From Streptomyces leeuwenhoekii (GTDB lineage Bacteria > Actinomycetota > Actinomycetes > Streptomycetales > Streptomycetaceae), in assembly GCF_001013905.1 (NCBI RefSeq), contig NZ_LN831790.1, positions 7,206,001 through 7,270,000 of the forward strand: 64,000 bases of DNA, read 5' to 3'. The notes under the pieces were generated by a model. The model was not told the DNA's origin and did not search any database. It saw only the letters and a list, made by a program, of their open reading frames with translations. This document shows, in pieces, positions 46,497 to 56,242 of this stretch. A program made the position numbers and the translations under genes. Position 1 is the stretch's first letter; each line of letters begins with the position of its first letter.

Positions 46497-49400
46497 CTAC
46501 GGGACGGTGTGCGCGGTGGCGGCGGGGCTGCCGTAGACGGCGTAGGCCAGCCAGGTGGGATCGCCGCCGTGCAGGTCGCTCATGGTCCGGCGGGCCGCGA
46601 GCGAAGCCTGCCCGAGTGGCCGGCCATGGGTGATCAACTGGTCGTAGAAAGCTTCGGCGAACTCCAGCGCGGAGCGCGACCGCACCGGCCAGAGCGTGCC
46701 GACGAACGCGCCCGCGCCCGCGTTGAGGAACTGCGGTGCCCAGCCCAGGCTCTCGCCGAACCAGTCGATCTCCCCGGCGCTGCGGCAGGCGTTGAAGAAC
46801 ACGAGGGGGCGGTGGGGGCGCAGGGTGCGCAGCTGTGCCGCCGACGCCAGGTCGATGGGGTCGAACGGGCCGTCGGCCATGGTCACGCACGAGCCCGCGC
46901 CCGTGAAGGCGTTGTGACAGGCGAAGTGGAGCAGACCGGCGTGCCCGCCCTCGACCAGTGCGGTCAGCGCAGCCCGCTCGGTCAGCACGCCGATGTCGGC
47001 CACCCGCGCGCCCAACCGGGCGCGCAGTGACGCTACTTCCTCACCGGCGTCGGCGGGAGAGCCCGGCGGCACCACGAACGCGACTTCGGGCAGGCTGATG
47101 TCACGGACCCTGTCCTGCCCGAAGACCCGGCGTACCACCGGGAGCCACTCGGCGAGGAAACCCCTGTCCGGATGGCCCTCGTTCAGCGGATAGAGAAGTT
47201 CCCACGGGACGATGTCGTGCTCGCCGAGTACGGTGAACGCCGTGATCCGGTCGGCCTCGTCCCAGAACTGCTGCTGGACGGCCTGCGGCACCGCCGAGGT
47301 CCATAGCTGCACTCCGTGGTTGCGCAGCCGGGCACGCAGCCGCCGCGCCTCTCCCTCGCCTCCTGCCCCGGCGGACCTGGCCGCGTTCCTCAGCTGGGCG
47401 TAGATCTGCTCGGTGGCCCGGCGGGGGTCGCCGGCACGGAAATGCAAAACCTCCGGCGCGTAGAACGTCTCGCTGATGAGCTGGAAGCTGAAGGCATCGG
47501 TCACCTCGTCCTTGAGCACCTGGAGGGTGACCTCCCCGGGGTCGAAGGCCAAGGAGGGCAGCGCCGCCTGGCGCTGGGGACCGTCCCGGGTGACGCTGCC
47601 GTGCTCCACCGAGATCTGGCAGCTCACCTCGCCCAGGAAGGTGCCGCCCCGGAAGGCCCGCACGGTCACGTGATGCAGCCCGGGCGTGGACGCCCGCAGC
47701 CGGAAGAGCAGCACGGCCGAATCCCGGCCGGGCATGACGTGGATCTCCTGCTGGAGTTCACCGACGGCCACCAGACCCGGGGCATGGATGGTCACGAGCA
47801 CCCGGGCGCCCTCCCGCGGGACGGAGAACGACTGCAGCCGCACGGTCCGCTCGCCGTCCCGGACGGCCCTCCCGCTCTCCCGGACGATCTGCACGTGCAG
47901 GGGCACCTCCCGGCCGGGCGAGGTCTGGGCGGCCAGCTCCGCGACCAGCCTCCGGGGCTCCGACGCGCCGTCGTCCTCGCCCAGGCTCGGCGGTGAAGCG
48001 CCCGGCGGAGAGGCCGGCCCCCCGGGCGGTACCGGATCCTCGTCCCCGCCCCAGGCCGCGTCGGCCTGCGGCAGATCAGCGGTCCGGGTGTCCGGTGGCT
48101 GCTGCGGGTAGCCGTATGCGGCGGGGGGTGGGTAGCCGTATCCGGCGGGAGGCGGGTGGGGCGGGCCGGCCTGACCGGGTGGGGCGGGCCGGCCCGGCTG
48201 AGGGTGGTACGGCTGTCCCTGCTGCCCACTCTGCATCGGGTGAGTCGTGGTGGGCGGCGGACCGCCGGCCGGGGTCCATGGTGACCGGTCCTCCCGGGCA
48301 ACGCGCGCGAAGTCCTCGGCCACCCTGGCGGCCAGGTCGAGGTACGCCTCGCGGGTCCGCGGCCGCAGGCTGGCGAGGTCGACCTCGCCCCCTGTCGCCA
48401 GATGCTCGTCGAACGGTACGACGACCACGCCTCGGCAGCGCTGCTCGAAGTGGGTGACGAGGTCCTCCACCGTGATCCTTCTGCCGGTCTCGCGCACGTC
48501 CGAGATCACGGTGAGAGAGCGCGCGACGAGGTCGGCGTACCCGTGCGTGGACAGCCAGTCGAGCGTCGTACTGGCGCTGCTCGCGCCGTCCACGGACGGT
48601 GTGGTGACCAGGAGGATCTGGTCGGCGAGGTCGAGCACGCCGCGCATCGCGCCGTGGAGCAGCCCGGTGCCCGTGTCGGTGAGGATGATCGGGTACTGCC
48701 CGCGGAGCACGTCGATGGCGCGCCGGTAGCCCTCGTCGTCGAAGGCAGTGGCCGCGTAGACGGCCGGGCCCGCGCCGCCCGCGACGACCTCCAAACCCGA
48801 GGGCGCCTGCGATGTGAAGCGGCGGATGTCCATGTACGAGTGGAGGTACGGGATCGCCCGGACGAGGTCACGGAGGGTGGCGCCGGTCTCCCGCCGCACC
48901 CGGCGTCCGAGCGTGCCGGCGTCCGGGTCGGCGTCGATGGCCAGGACCCTGTGCTGCCGCTCGCTGGCCAGCGTGGCACCGAGCGCGGTCGTCGTGGTCG
49001 TCCTGCCGGCCCCGGCCTCGAGGCTGATCACCGCGATCCGGAAGCCGGTGGGCATCGGGGTCCGGATGACGTGGGTTCTGCGCCGCCGCTCCGCTTCCCC
49101 CGTGCGGTGACCGGGCCTGAACCGTGACCCGCCCGAGGTGGTGCGGCCACTCTGGAACCGCTGGTACCCGCTGTTCGGCAGCCGGTTGGTGGCCGGCCCG
49201 ACGGCTGCCTCGTGATCGGGCGAGGCCGCAGGGGGGTCCGCCGGGGCAGGGGACAGGGTGGCCGGCTCCGGTGCGGAACCGGAGGAGCCGGACCGGTCGG
49301 GGGGCTCAGCGGGAGCGGTGGACGGCGCGGACGGCGCGCTCCGCGCGTACCAGGCCGGCGGCGCGTACTCGATCGTGAACTCGCCCGTCGTCTCCGCGTC

Positions 49401-49739
49401 GGACCGCTCGTCGCCGGGAACGGCCCGGTCCCTGCGGGACTCGTCCCGATCGTCGGACGAGCGCGCGGCGGACCCCGTGCCGCCCGGACCGGCGGGACCG
49501 TGGTCGGCGACCAGGGAGCGCAGGCCCGCCGCCAGCCCCTCGTGCTGCTCCAGGAGCAGGAGCAGCTCGGCGGCCAACTCCAGGACGTCCGGCTCGTACA
49601 ACCGCAGTCGCATGCCCAACCGCTCGGCCCCCGGGAGCGACTCAAGGCGGCGCAGGATCGTCGTCCTCGCCTCTTCGGTCGGCGCCTGCGAGAAGACCTG
49701 TGCGGCCAGGACCGCCAGGTTCTCCGTCTCCGCGTCCAT
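46497..49739 (-). CDS. Multidomain protein: helical N-domain, ParA/MinD-like domain, beta-rich domain, CHAT protease domain
   Basis: 1080 residues. 1-80: compact all-helical module ([20 protein letters not shown]), possibly an effector-associated adaptor domain. 80-225: disordered Ser/Pro/Arg linker. 226-480: ParA/MinD-like fold as in EspI-type proteins, with [33 protein letters not shown] and [14 protein letters not shown]. Its P-loop is EAGAGRTT (241-248) instead of KGGxGKTT. 490-560: Pro/Gly/Tyr-rich linker with YGYP repeats. 600-715: beta-sandwich-like. 735-1080: CHAT (caspase-like) domain with LLHFACHN (His942) and FFNACRSAG (Cys985), the expected His-Cys dyad. No signal peptide or TM segment. 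It is followed by the alpha/beta hydrolase gene. Inference: a regulated cytoplasmic protease in a conflict, stress or programmed-death module. Confidence 0.85.
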   Translation of the reverse strand: MDAETENLAVLAAQVFSQAPTEEARTTILRRLESLPGAERLGMRLRLYEPDVLELAAELLLLLEQHEGLAAGLRSLVADHGPAGPGGTGSAARSSDDRDESRRDRAVPGDERSDAETTGEFTIEYAPPAWYARSAPSAPSTAPAEPPDRSGSSGSAPEPATLSPAPADPPAASPDHEAAVGPATNRLPNSGYQRFQSGRTTSGGSRFRPGHRTGEAERRRRTHVIRTPMPTGFRIAVISLEAGAGRTTTTTALGATLASERQHRVLAIDADPDAGTLGRRVRRETGATLRDLVRAIPYLHSYMDIRRFTSQAPSGLEVVAGGAGPAVYAATAFDDEGYRRAIDVLRGQYPIILTDTGTGLLHGAMRGVLDLADQILLVTTPSVDGASSASTTLDWLSTHGYADLVARSLTVISDVRETGRRITVEDLVTHFEQRCRGVVVVPFDEHLATGGEVDLASLRPRTREAYLDLAARVAEDFARVAREDRSPWTPAGGPPPTTTHPMQSGQQGQPYHPQPGRPAPPGQAGPPHPPPAGYGYPPPAAYGYPQQPPDTRTADLPQADAAWGGDEDPVPPGGPASPPGASPPSLGEDDGASEPRRLVAELAAQTSPGREVPLHVQIVRESGRAVRDGERTVRLQSFSVPREGARVLVTIHAPGLVAVGELQQEIHVMPGRDSAVLLFRLRASTPGLHHVTVRAFRGGTFLGEVSCQISVEHGSVTRDGPQRQAALPSLAFDPGEVTLQVLKDEVTDAFSFQLISETFYAPEVLHFRAGDPRRATEQIYAQLRNAARSAGAGGEGEARRLRARLRNHGVQLWTSAVPQAVQQQFWDEADRITAFTVLGEHDIVPWELLYPLNEGHPDRGFLAEWLPVVRRVFGQDRVRDISLPEVAFVVPPGSPADAGEEVASLRARLGARVADIGVLTERAALTALVEGGHAGLLHFACHNAFTGAGSCVTMADGPFDPIDLASAAQLRTLRPHRPLVFFNACRSAGEIDWFGESLGWAPQFLNAGAGAFVGTLWPVRSRSALEFAEAFYDQLITHGRPLGQASLAARRTMSDLHGGDPTWLAYAVYGSPAATAHTVP

Positions 49740-50068
49740 CCGCTCCCCCCGGTCGCACGGGTCCCGACGACCACGGTACTCAGCGCCGCGCCGCCCCGCC
49801 GCCGTTCGGCTGCCCCGGCCTCCGCCCCTTCGCCGTCGGTTCGGCCCCCGCGTCTGCGCGACGGGCGTCGTTCCGCACGCGCCCGTCGCGCCTCGACGCC
49901 GGCGCCGGAGGAAGTGGCGCCCGTCCCCGTCCGCCCGGCCCTCGACACCGGCTCAGCTCATGGCCGACGAGGTGCTCGCCGTCACGGGCGGCCCCGCCGG
50001 CACATGCGCTGAGGTCCGGTCAACGGGGCCAGCGGGCGGCCCGTGCGCCGGTACGGCGAGGAAGCGGA
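49740..50068. other. Upstream region of the CHAT operon
   Basis: 329 bp between the CHAT start and the end of the GH1 gene, both on the minus strand. It is very GC-rich, with no gene. The promoter of the CHAT operon should lie here, but no clear -10/-35 pair or operator palindrome is evident. Confidence 0.5.
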
Positions 50069-51325
50069 TCAGCTCCGGCCGTCGGTGAGCACCCTCCGGT
50101 GGCTCCGGACGACCTCGGCGTACGCCTTCGCGCTCGGCTTCGGGCGGCGCTCGAACGTCACGCGGTCCACCTCGTGCAGGCCGAGCCGAGCGCCGTATCC
50201 AAAGATCCACTCGAAGTTGTCCATGAGCGTCCAGTGGCAGTAGCCGAGGACGGGCGTGCCCGCGCCGATCTCGGCTGCGAGTTCCCGGACGGCGGCGGGG
50301 ATGAAGGCGGCGCGCTGCGCGTCGTCCGAGGTCTGGATGCCGTGCTCGGTGACCAGGACCGGCACCCCGGACACCTCGTGGGCGTACCGCACGGCGCCGG
50401 CGAGGGAGGCGGGCGCGATGGCGGTGCCCATGCCGTTGCGTTCGCCGTCGGCCGCGACCTCGCCGTCGGGGCCGTGGACGACGCGTTCGTAGTTCTGCAC
50501 GCCGACGAAGTCGTCGTGGCGCGCCTCGCGCAGCCAGTGGTCGTAGACGGCGGCGCGCCGGGCATCCCGGCGTTCCTCACCACCGGGGATCGCCACTTCG
50601 TCGGTGATGGCGAGGGAGACGCCGACCGGCAGGTCGCCGCGGCGGGCCTTGATCGCGTCGCGGGCCGCGCGGTGGGCTCGGGTGAACGCCGCCTGGAACT
50701 CCTCCAGCCGGTCGCCGGGGATGACGTTCGCACTGGCGTAGCTGTCGCTCCCGGCGGCGCGTGCGGCGGCCGAGAGCATCTGCGCCTTGAGGGCCTCCGC
50801 CTCGGCCGGAAGCTTCGCTCCGGCCCGCAGCATCTGCTCCAGGTTGGGCTCGTTGAGGGTGACGCCGTAGGCGATGCGGTCGCCGAAGCGCGCCATGACA
50901 CGGTCGCACTGCTCGGCGAAGAGCGCGGGGGCGTCGGCGGCGGTCCAGGAACCGGCTGCCGCGAACCAGTGCGGTGCGGTGAAGTGGCTGAACGTCACGA
51001 CAGGGGCCAGTCCACGCTCCAGGCAGCCGTCGACCACCCGCTCGTAGTGGTCGAGCGCGCCGGCGGAGACGGTGGCGCGCTCGGGTTCGACGCGGGCCCA
51101 CTCGACGGAGAAGCGGAAGGCGTTGAGTCCCAGTCCGGCGGCCAGATCGAGGTCGGTCTCCCACAACTCGTGGGACCGGCACGCCGGTCCGCTCGGTTCC
51201 CTGAACAGGGAGGGCGTCGTGTGCTCCAGGAACCAGGTGTCGGCGGCGCTGTTGTGGCCTTCGGTCTGGTGTCCCGAGGTGGCGACGCCCCACAGGAACG
51301 ACTCGGGCAGGCTGATGCGGGTCAT
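50069..51325 (-). CDS. Glycoside hydrolase family 1 protein (beta-glucosidase-like)
   Basis: 418 residues; AAGGAG lies before the ATG at 51325. GH1 landmarks: FLWGVATSGHQTEG start, TFSHFTAPHW (the HFxxPxW loop), TLNEPN with acid/base Glu159, and VLVTEHGIQTSD with nucleophile Glu327, where the usual TENG is TEHG. GYCHWTLMDNFEWIFGYGAR ends the barrel. It has no signal peptide, so it acts inside the cell on an imported glycoside. It lies 68 bp after the rhamnosidase gene on the same strand, forming a deglycosylation operon for rhamnose- and glucose-containing glycosides such as plant flavonoid rutinosides (inference). Confidence 0.92.
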   Translation of the reverse strand: MTRISLPESFLWGVATSGHQTEGHNSAADTWFLEHTTPSLFREPSGPACRSHELWETDLDLAAGLGLNAFRFSVEWARVEPERATVSAGALDHYERVVDGCLERGLAPVVTFSHFTAPHWFAAAGSWTAADAPALFAEQCDRVMARFGDRIAYGVTLNEPNLEQMLRAGAKLPAEAEALKAQMLSAAARAAGSDSYASANVIPGDRLEEFQAAFTRAHRAARDAIKARRGDLPVGVSLAITDEVAIPGGEERRDARRAAVYDHWLREARHDDFVGVQNYERVVHGPDGEVAADGERNGMGTAIAPASLAGAVRYAHEVSGVPVLVTEHGIQTSDDAQRAAFIPAAVRELAAEIGAGTPVLGYCHWTLMDNFEWIFGYGARLGLHEVDRVTFERRPKPSAKAYAEVVRSHRRVLTDGRS

Positions 51326-51393
51326 GGGTGCTCCTTGCACGGGTCAGGTGGGTCGGTGCGCGGGCCGGTGTGAGCGGCCGAGGCCGAGGGGGG

Positions 51394-53691
51394 TCACCGT
51401 GGGGCCGCGGGGACCGGGGTGATGAACGAGTGGCGGCCGGGTCCGACGGCGCGGGACTCCGCGCCCGGCAGATCGACCCGCGCGGTGACGCCGGGCGGCA
51501 CCAGGAGGTCGACGAACAGGGACTTCCCCTCGATGCGCCACCCGGCCTCGGCCCGGCCGTACGGCGTGTCGTGCTCGGCTCGGGCCCAGGTGAGGCCGCC
51601 TCCCGGGCGGGGCCGGACCAACAGCCGCCGGTAACCCGGCTCGGCGGGTGCCAGGCCGGCGACGGTGCGGTGCATCCAGTCGGCGATCGCGCCGAGGGCG
51701 TAGTGGTTGAAGGAGGTCATCTCGCCCGGGTTCACGCGGCCGTCGGGCAGCAGGCTGTCCCAGCGTTCCCACACGGTGGTGGCGCCCATGTCGACCTGGT
51801 ACAGCCATGAGGGGCAGGACCGCTGGGTCAGCAGCCGGTAGGCGGTGTCCACGTGCCCGGTGTCGGTCAGCGCGTCGCACACCAGGGGGGTCCCGAGGAA
51901 GCCGGTGCCGATGCGGTGGCCGCCCGCGGCCACCAGATCCGCCAGCCGGCGCCCGGCCCCGGCGCGCTCGGCGTCGTCCCGGAGCAGGCGGAAGCACAGG
52001 GCGAGGGCGTAGGCGGTCTGGGTCTCCTCCGTCAGGCGCCCGCCGCCGGTGTGGAAGCGGGCGAGGAAGGCGTCGCGGACCGCGTCGGCGAGGGCGTGGT
52101 AGCGCGCGGCGTCGTCCCCGCGGCCCAGGACGTCGGTGGTCTGGGCCAGCAGCCGCGCGGAGTGCGCGAAGTACGCCGTGGCGACCAGGGCGGACGAGGT
52201 CGTCGCGCGCCCGGGATCGTCGGCCGGAGCCGACGGGTCCAGCCAGTCGCCGAACTGAAAGCCCCCCTCCCAGACCCGCGCCGGACCGGCGAGCCGCTCG
52301 ACGGCGTCGACCCAGGCCCGCATCGAGGGGTACTGGGCGTGCAGCACCTCGGTGTCGCCGTAGCGTTCGTACAGCACCCAGGGGACGATGACGGCCGCGT
52401 CGCACCAGCCGGCCATCGGCGGGTTGCCGGGCGGGAGGGAAACCGGGGTGATCACCGGTATGTCGGGGCTGAACACCGGGGGGACGCCCCGTTCGTCGTC
52501 GCTCTGGTCGGCGGCGAGGTCGCGCAGCCAGGAGCGCAGGAAGTCGCGGACGTCGTAGAGGAAGGCGGCGGTGGGGGCGAAGACCTGGACGTCACCGGTC
52601 CAGCCCAGCCGCTCGTCGCGCTGCGGGCAGTCGGTGGGTACGTCGACGATGTTGCCGCGCATGCCCCACACCACGTTCTGGTGCAATCGGTTCAGGGAGG
52701 CGTCCGAGCAGGAGAACCAGCCCGTGCGGGGCAGGTCGCTGTGCAGGACCACGGCGGTGACGTCGGCGGGGTCGAGCGGGCCGGGCCAGCCCTCGACGTC
52801 GGCGTAGCGGAAGCCGTGGAACGTGAAGCGCGGCTCCCACTCCTCGCCCGACGGATCGCCGCGCAGGACGTAGCGGTCGGTGGCGGTGGCGTGGCGCAGC
52901 GGACGTGTGCACAGGTCGCCGTCCTCCAGGACCTCGGCATGGCGGAGGGTCACCGTGCGGCCGGCCTCGCCGCGCACGCGGATGCGCAGCCGCCCGACGA
53001 GGTTCTGTCCGAAGTCGAGGATCGTGCGGCCGGTGGGGGAGGTGGTCACCGCGACGGGCGCGCGGTGCCCGATACGGCGCACGGGCGGGCTGTCGGCCGG
53101 GAAGAGAGCGCCGGTGTCGAACTCGAGGATCTCGGCGGGCTGCCACGCCGAGTCGTCGAACCCGGCTTCGCCGAAGCCGGTCCGCTCGCGGCGGGCGTCG
53201 TACTCCTCGCCTTCGTACAGACCGGCGGCCAGGACGGGCCCGGGACTCCAGCGCCAGCCGTCCCCGGTGCCGACGGTGTCGGCCGAACCGTCGGCGTACT
53301 CGATGCGCAGTTCGGCGAGGAGCCCGGTGTGCCGGCCGTAGATGTCCCGGGTCCCGCCGTTGAAGCCGAGCAGGCCCCGGTACCAGCCGTCGGCGAGGTG
53401 GGCGCCCCAGGCGTTGCGGCCCTCGCGGAGCAGGGCGGTGACGTCGAAGGACTGGTAGCGGTGGCGGTGGCGGTAACTCGTCCAGCCGGGAGCCAGCACC
53501 TGGTCTCCCACCACGGTGCCGTTCAGTTCCAGTTCGTAGACGCCGAGAGCCGTGACCAGGAGCCGGGCCGACCGTACGGCCGCCCGCACGGTGAACTCGT
53601 GGCGCAGCAGCGCGGCCGGTCGGGGCCCCTCGGCGGGAGGGGGGCCGCAGGGGCTCGGGCTGATGACTTGTGCGGTCCAGTGGTGGGGCAT
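51394..53691 (-). CDS. Alpha-L-rhamnosidase, GH78
   Basis: 765 residues; ATG 53691 with AAAGG upstream. An N-terminal beta-sandwich with ALGVYELELNGTVVGDQVLA and GWTSYRHRHRYQSFDVTALL (Bac_rhamnosid_N), a central region with TILDFGQNLVGRLRIRVRG, then the (alpha/alpha)6 barrel. The catalytic block DCPQRDERLGWTGD spans residues 354-367 (general acid Glu360). WERWDSLLPDG and MTSFNHYALGAIADWMH carry the rest of the active site. There is no signal peptide. An operator-like sequence shared with the TetR/MFS promoter region lies 50 bp upstream of its start, so its expression is probably controlled by that TetR. Confidence 0.94.
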   Translation of the reverse strand: MPHHWTAQVISPSPCGPPPAEGPRPAALLRHEFTVRAAVRSARLLVTALGVYELELNGTVVGDQVLAPGWTSYRHRHRYQSFDVTALLREGRNAWGAHLADGWYRGLLGFNGGTRDIYGRHTGLLAELRIEYADGSADTVGTGDGWRWSPGPVLAAGLYEGEEYDARRERTGFGEAGFDDSAWQPAEILEFDTGALFPADSPPVRRIGHRAPVAVTTSPTGRTILDFGQNLVGRLRIRVRGEAGRTVTLRHAEVLEDGDLCTRPLRHATATDRYVLRGDPSGEEWEPRFTFHGFRYADVEGWPGPLDPADVTAVVLHSDLPRTGWFSCSDASLNRLHQNVVWGMRGNIVDVPTDCPQRDERLGWTGDVQVFAPTAAFLYDVRDFLRSWLRDLAADQSDDERGVPPVFSPDIPVITPVSLPPGNPPMAGWCDAAVIVPWVLYERYGDTEVLHAQYPSMRAWVDAVERLAGPARVWEGGFQFGDWLDPSAPADDPGRATTSSALVATAYFAHSARLLAQTTDVLGRGDDAARYHALADAVRDAFLARFHTGGGRLTEETQTAYALALCFRLLRDDAERAGAGRRLADLVAAGGHRIGTGFLGTPLVCDALTDTGHVDTAYRLLTQRSCPSWLYQVDMGATTVWERWDSLLPDGRVNPGEMTSFNHYALGAIADWMHRTVAGLAPAEPGYRRLLVRPRPGGGLTWARAEHDTPYGRAEAGWRIEGKSLFVDLLVPPGVTARVDLPGAESRAVGPGRHSFITPVPAAPR

Positions 53692-53741
53692 GGCGGCCTT
53701 TCTCAGCGCCGGGGAGGAACAGGCACGATCATGCGGCCAAT

Positions 53742-53762
53742 GCCTAGTGAATGCTAGGTGTT
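53742..53762. promoter_or_regulatory. TetR operator-like site 1 (rhamnosidase promoter)
   Basis: GCCTAGTGAATGCTAGGTGTT contains the inverted repeat CCTAG-N6-CTAGG. It matches site 2 at 54594-54614 at 17 of 21 bases. It lies 51 bp upstream of the rhamnosidase start codon and 122 bp after the TetR stop. Confidence 0.75.
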
Positions 53763-53883
53763 CGTGAGTGTGACGCGCGCCACACCCTACGGCGTGCATG
53801 ACGTATGCATGACAAGTCGGTCGTGGAGTCGCTCGCCGGTGCCCGTGGGTCCGCGGCTGTCCCGAGCGCGGGCATCCAGGGCG

Positions 53884-54507
53884 CTACAGGCCCTGCCCGT
53901 CGGTGGAGATGTCCCGCAGGAGGCGGTCGAGATGGCCGCGCATGACGGCGACGAGGTCGAAGGACCGCCCGGCGGCCAGCCACTGCTGCAACAGCCCCGC
54001 GTCCATGGCCACGCATTCGCGGGCGATGCGCTCGTGGTCCAGGTCCGGCCGCAGCTCGCCGTTGCGGCTGCCGGTCCGCAGCCGGTCGGCGAGTTCCGCC
54101 ACGCCCTTCTCCTGCCAGGTGGTGAAGTGGTCGTGGGCCGGATGGTCGGGCGCGGTCGCCTCGGCGGCGAGCACGACGGCCAGCTCCACCATGCCGGGCA
54201 TGGTGAGGGTCTCGGCGGTGTCCTCCAGGTGGCAGCGGAAGGCGTCCCGCACCGACTCGGGGACTCGTTCCCACCGCACATCCATGCGCTCGTGCCAGTA
54301 CTCGACGACCGCGAGCAGCAACTGCTGTTTGTCGCGGAAGTGGTGCAGCAGTCCGGCGTCGGTGATCTCGGCGTCGCGGGCGATCCGGGCGAGGGGGGTC
54401 TTCCGGTACCCGTCACGGCCGAAGCGCAGCAGCGCGGCCTCCAGGATCTGTGTGCGCCGCGCCCGGCCTGCCGTGTACTGGCCCCGCGGCCCCCTGGGTG
54501 TCGCCAT
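53884..54507 (-). CDS. TetR-family transcriptional regulator
   Basis: 207 residues; ATG 54507. HTH region RRTQILEAALLRFGRDGYRK, then IARDAEITDAGLLHHFRDK. The C-terminal domain has HFTTWQEKGVAELADRLRTG and CVAMDAGLLQQWLAAG, typical of TetR_C regulators of efflux or catabolic genes. It sits between the rhamnosidase (same strand) and a divergent MFS gene. Two copies of CCTAG-N6-CTAGG flank it, one before each target. It probably represses itself, the exporter and the glycosidases until a phenolic or glycoside ligand binds. Confidence 0.92.
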   Translation of the reverse strand: MATPRGPRGQYTAGRARRTQILEAALLRFGRDGYRKTPLARIARDAEITDAGLLHHFRDKQQLLLAVVEYWHERMDVRWERVPESVRDAFRCHLEDTAETLTMPGMVELAVVLAAEATAPDHPAHDHFTTWQEKGVAELADRLRTGSRNGELRPDLDHERIARECVAMDAGLLQQWLAAGRSFDLVAVMRGHLDRLLRDISTDGQGL

Positions 54508-54593
54508 GGCAGAACCCTACCGGTGGGTGTGCGGGGCCGACGGATCGCCGGTCTCCTGCGGCCGTACGGCGTGACGTGCGTCACAAGACGGAT

Positions 54594-54614
54594 GCCTAGC
54601 GGACACTAGGTGTT
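54594..54614. promoter_or_regulatory. TetR operator-like site 2 (TetR/MFS divergent promoter)
   Basis: GCCTAGCGGACACTAGGTGTT, the same CCTAG-N6-CTAGG palindrome and GTGTT flank as site 1. It lies 87 bp upstream of the TetR start and 147 bp upstream of the MFS start. Confidence 0.75.
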
Positions 54615-54760
54615 GGGGTCATCATCGACGTCACGCGCTGACGGTTGCCGCTGCCACGTTCCCCCTGAGCGACGTGCCAGGCCGGGCCTCTCCCGCGTCC
54701 CACCCCCCTCGCGCTTCACCTCCCCGACTCCCCATGGCACCTCGTGAAAGGAGGGCCGGC

Positions 54761-56242
54761 ATGACGCCGATGTCGCCGAGCCCCTCGGTCGGCCACGCAC
54801 CACGGGCCGACACGGACGGACGGTGGACACCCCGCCTCGTCCTGCTGCTCATCGCACTCGCCTGGCCGACCCAGTTGCTGGCCGCGGGCGGCATCCTCGG
54901 TGCCAATGCCACAGCGGGTGTGGCCCAGGCGTTCCACACCACCCAGGTGGTGTGGTTCGGCCTGACCCTGACTCTGGTGTCCACCCTGCTCACCCCTTTC
55001 GCGATCAAGCTGGGAGACCTGTACGGCAAGAAGCGCGTCATGCTCGCGATGACGGCCCTGGGAGCTCTCGGCGAGGCCCTGGCAGCTCTGGCCGGGAGTT
55101 TCTGGCTGGTCCTGGCGGGCCGGGCGATCGCCGGGTTCTACGGCCCCTTCGGTGCCCTGTCGTTCGCTGCGGTGCGGGACACGTTCCCGCCCCGCCTGGT
55201 CGGGCAGGCCAGCGGGATCATGGGCAGCAGCGTCGGTCTGGTGGCCCTCGGCTCCCCGTTCCTGGCGGGCTGGCTGATCGACAACTGGGGCTATCGCGGG
55301 GCCCTGTGGTTCCTCGCGGCCGCCACCGCCGCCGCCTTCGTCCTGGTCGCCCTGCTGGTCCCCGAGACACCTCGGTACGCCTTCGACGCCGGCTTCGACT
55401 GGCTGGGCGGCCTCGTCCTCGGCGGCGGCCTGACGGCCGTGGTCTACGCCGTCGGCCAGGGACAGAGCTGGGGCTGGTCCGCCCCGCGCACCCTGGGCTG
55501 GCTGGGAGCGGGCGCCGTCGCACTGGTCGCGTTCCTGTTCGTGGAGCGTTCCCGCGCCCACCCCATCCTGGACCTGCACGTCCTGCGCCGCCGTCCGGTC
55601 GCCCTGGCGCTCACCGCCGGCGGGCTCGCGCAGACCGTCGCCTTCACGATGCCCGGCCTCGCCATCCTGCTCGCCCTCTACCCGCACATCCCGGGCGTCT
55701 CCGCGGGCCTGGGCTGGACGGCCCACCACAACGCCGTCGTCAGCGTGAGCTGGAACGCGGTGATGTTCGGCACCGGCCTGCTCGTCAGCCGCTACCTGCG
55801 CCACTACGACGCCCGCAGAATATGGTGCGCCGGCCTGGCGGTGATGGCCGTCGGCTACACCCTCGTCGGCTTCTTCCACAGCACCGAACTCCAGCTCATC
55901 GTCACTTCCTGCGTCGCCAACGTGGGCGCCGGCATCGTCGTCGCGGGAGCGCCGGCGCTCGTGGTCGGTGTGGTCTCACGCGAGGAACAAGGACTGGGCA
56001 GCGGCATGCTCAACATGCTGGTCAGCCTGTTCGGGGCCATACTCACCGCAGGCGCCTACGCCGTCCTCGCCGCGGACAGCACCGTCGTCGAGGGCACCGC
56101 CTTCTACCTCGACACCGGCTACTCCTGGATCTTCTGGCTCGGTGCCCTGGTCACGCTGGCCGCCCTGATCCTCTCCCTGATCATTCCCCCTCTCCGCGAC
56201 CCCGCCGAAGAGGACGCGCCGCCCGGCCCGCCGCGCTCCTGA
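54761..56242 (+). CDS. MFS transporter, DHA2-like drug/metabolite exporter
   Basis: 493 residues from ATG 54761 (AAAGGAGG upstream). Multiple hydrophobic segments (12-14 TM). Motif A-like KLGDLYGKKRVMLAMTALGA follows TM2. Further features: FLAGWLIDNWGYRGALWFLA (TM5/6 region), ERSRAHPILDLHVLRRRPVA (central loop of DHA2 type), and a C-terminal tail ending PAEEDAPPGPPRS. It is divergent from the TetR gene and preceded by operator site 2. Likely role: export of the aglycone or inducer of this locus (inference). Confidence 0.9.
   Translation: MTPMSPSPSVGHAPRADTDGRWTPRLVLLLIALAWPTQLLAAGGILGANATAGVAQAFHTTQVVWFGLTLTLVSTLLTPFAIKLGDLYGKKRVMLAMTALGALGEALAALAGSFWLVLAGRAIAGFYGPFGALSFAAVRDTFPPRLVGQASGIMGSSVGLVALGSPFLAGWLIDNWGYRGALWFLAAATAAAFVLVALLVPETPRYAFDAGFDWLGGLVLGGGLTAVVYAVGQGQSWGWSAPRTLGWLGAGAVALVAFLFVERSRAHPILDLHVLRRRPVALALTAGGLAQTVAFTMPGLAILLALYPHIPGVSAGLGWTAHHNAVVSVSWNAVMFGTGLLVSRYLRHYDARRIWCAGLAVMAVGYTLVGFFHSTELQLIVTSCVANVGAGIVVAGAPALVVGVVSREEQGLGSGMLNMLVSLFGAILTAGAYAVLAADSTVVEGTAFYLDTGYSWIFWLGALVTLAALILSLIIPPLRDPAEEDAPPGPPRS

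Noticed and set aside
51853..53757. A 634-residue plus-strand frame opposite the rhamnosidase
   Set aside because: Low-complexity Gly/Ala/Val/Arg composition; the minus strand carries complete GH78 motifs.
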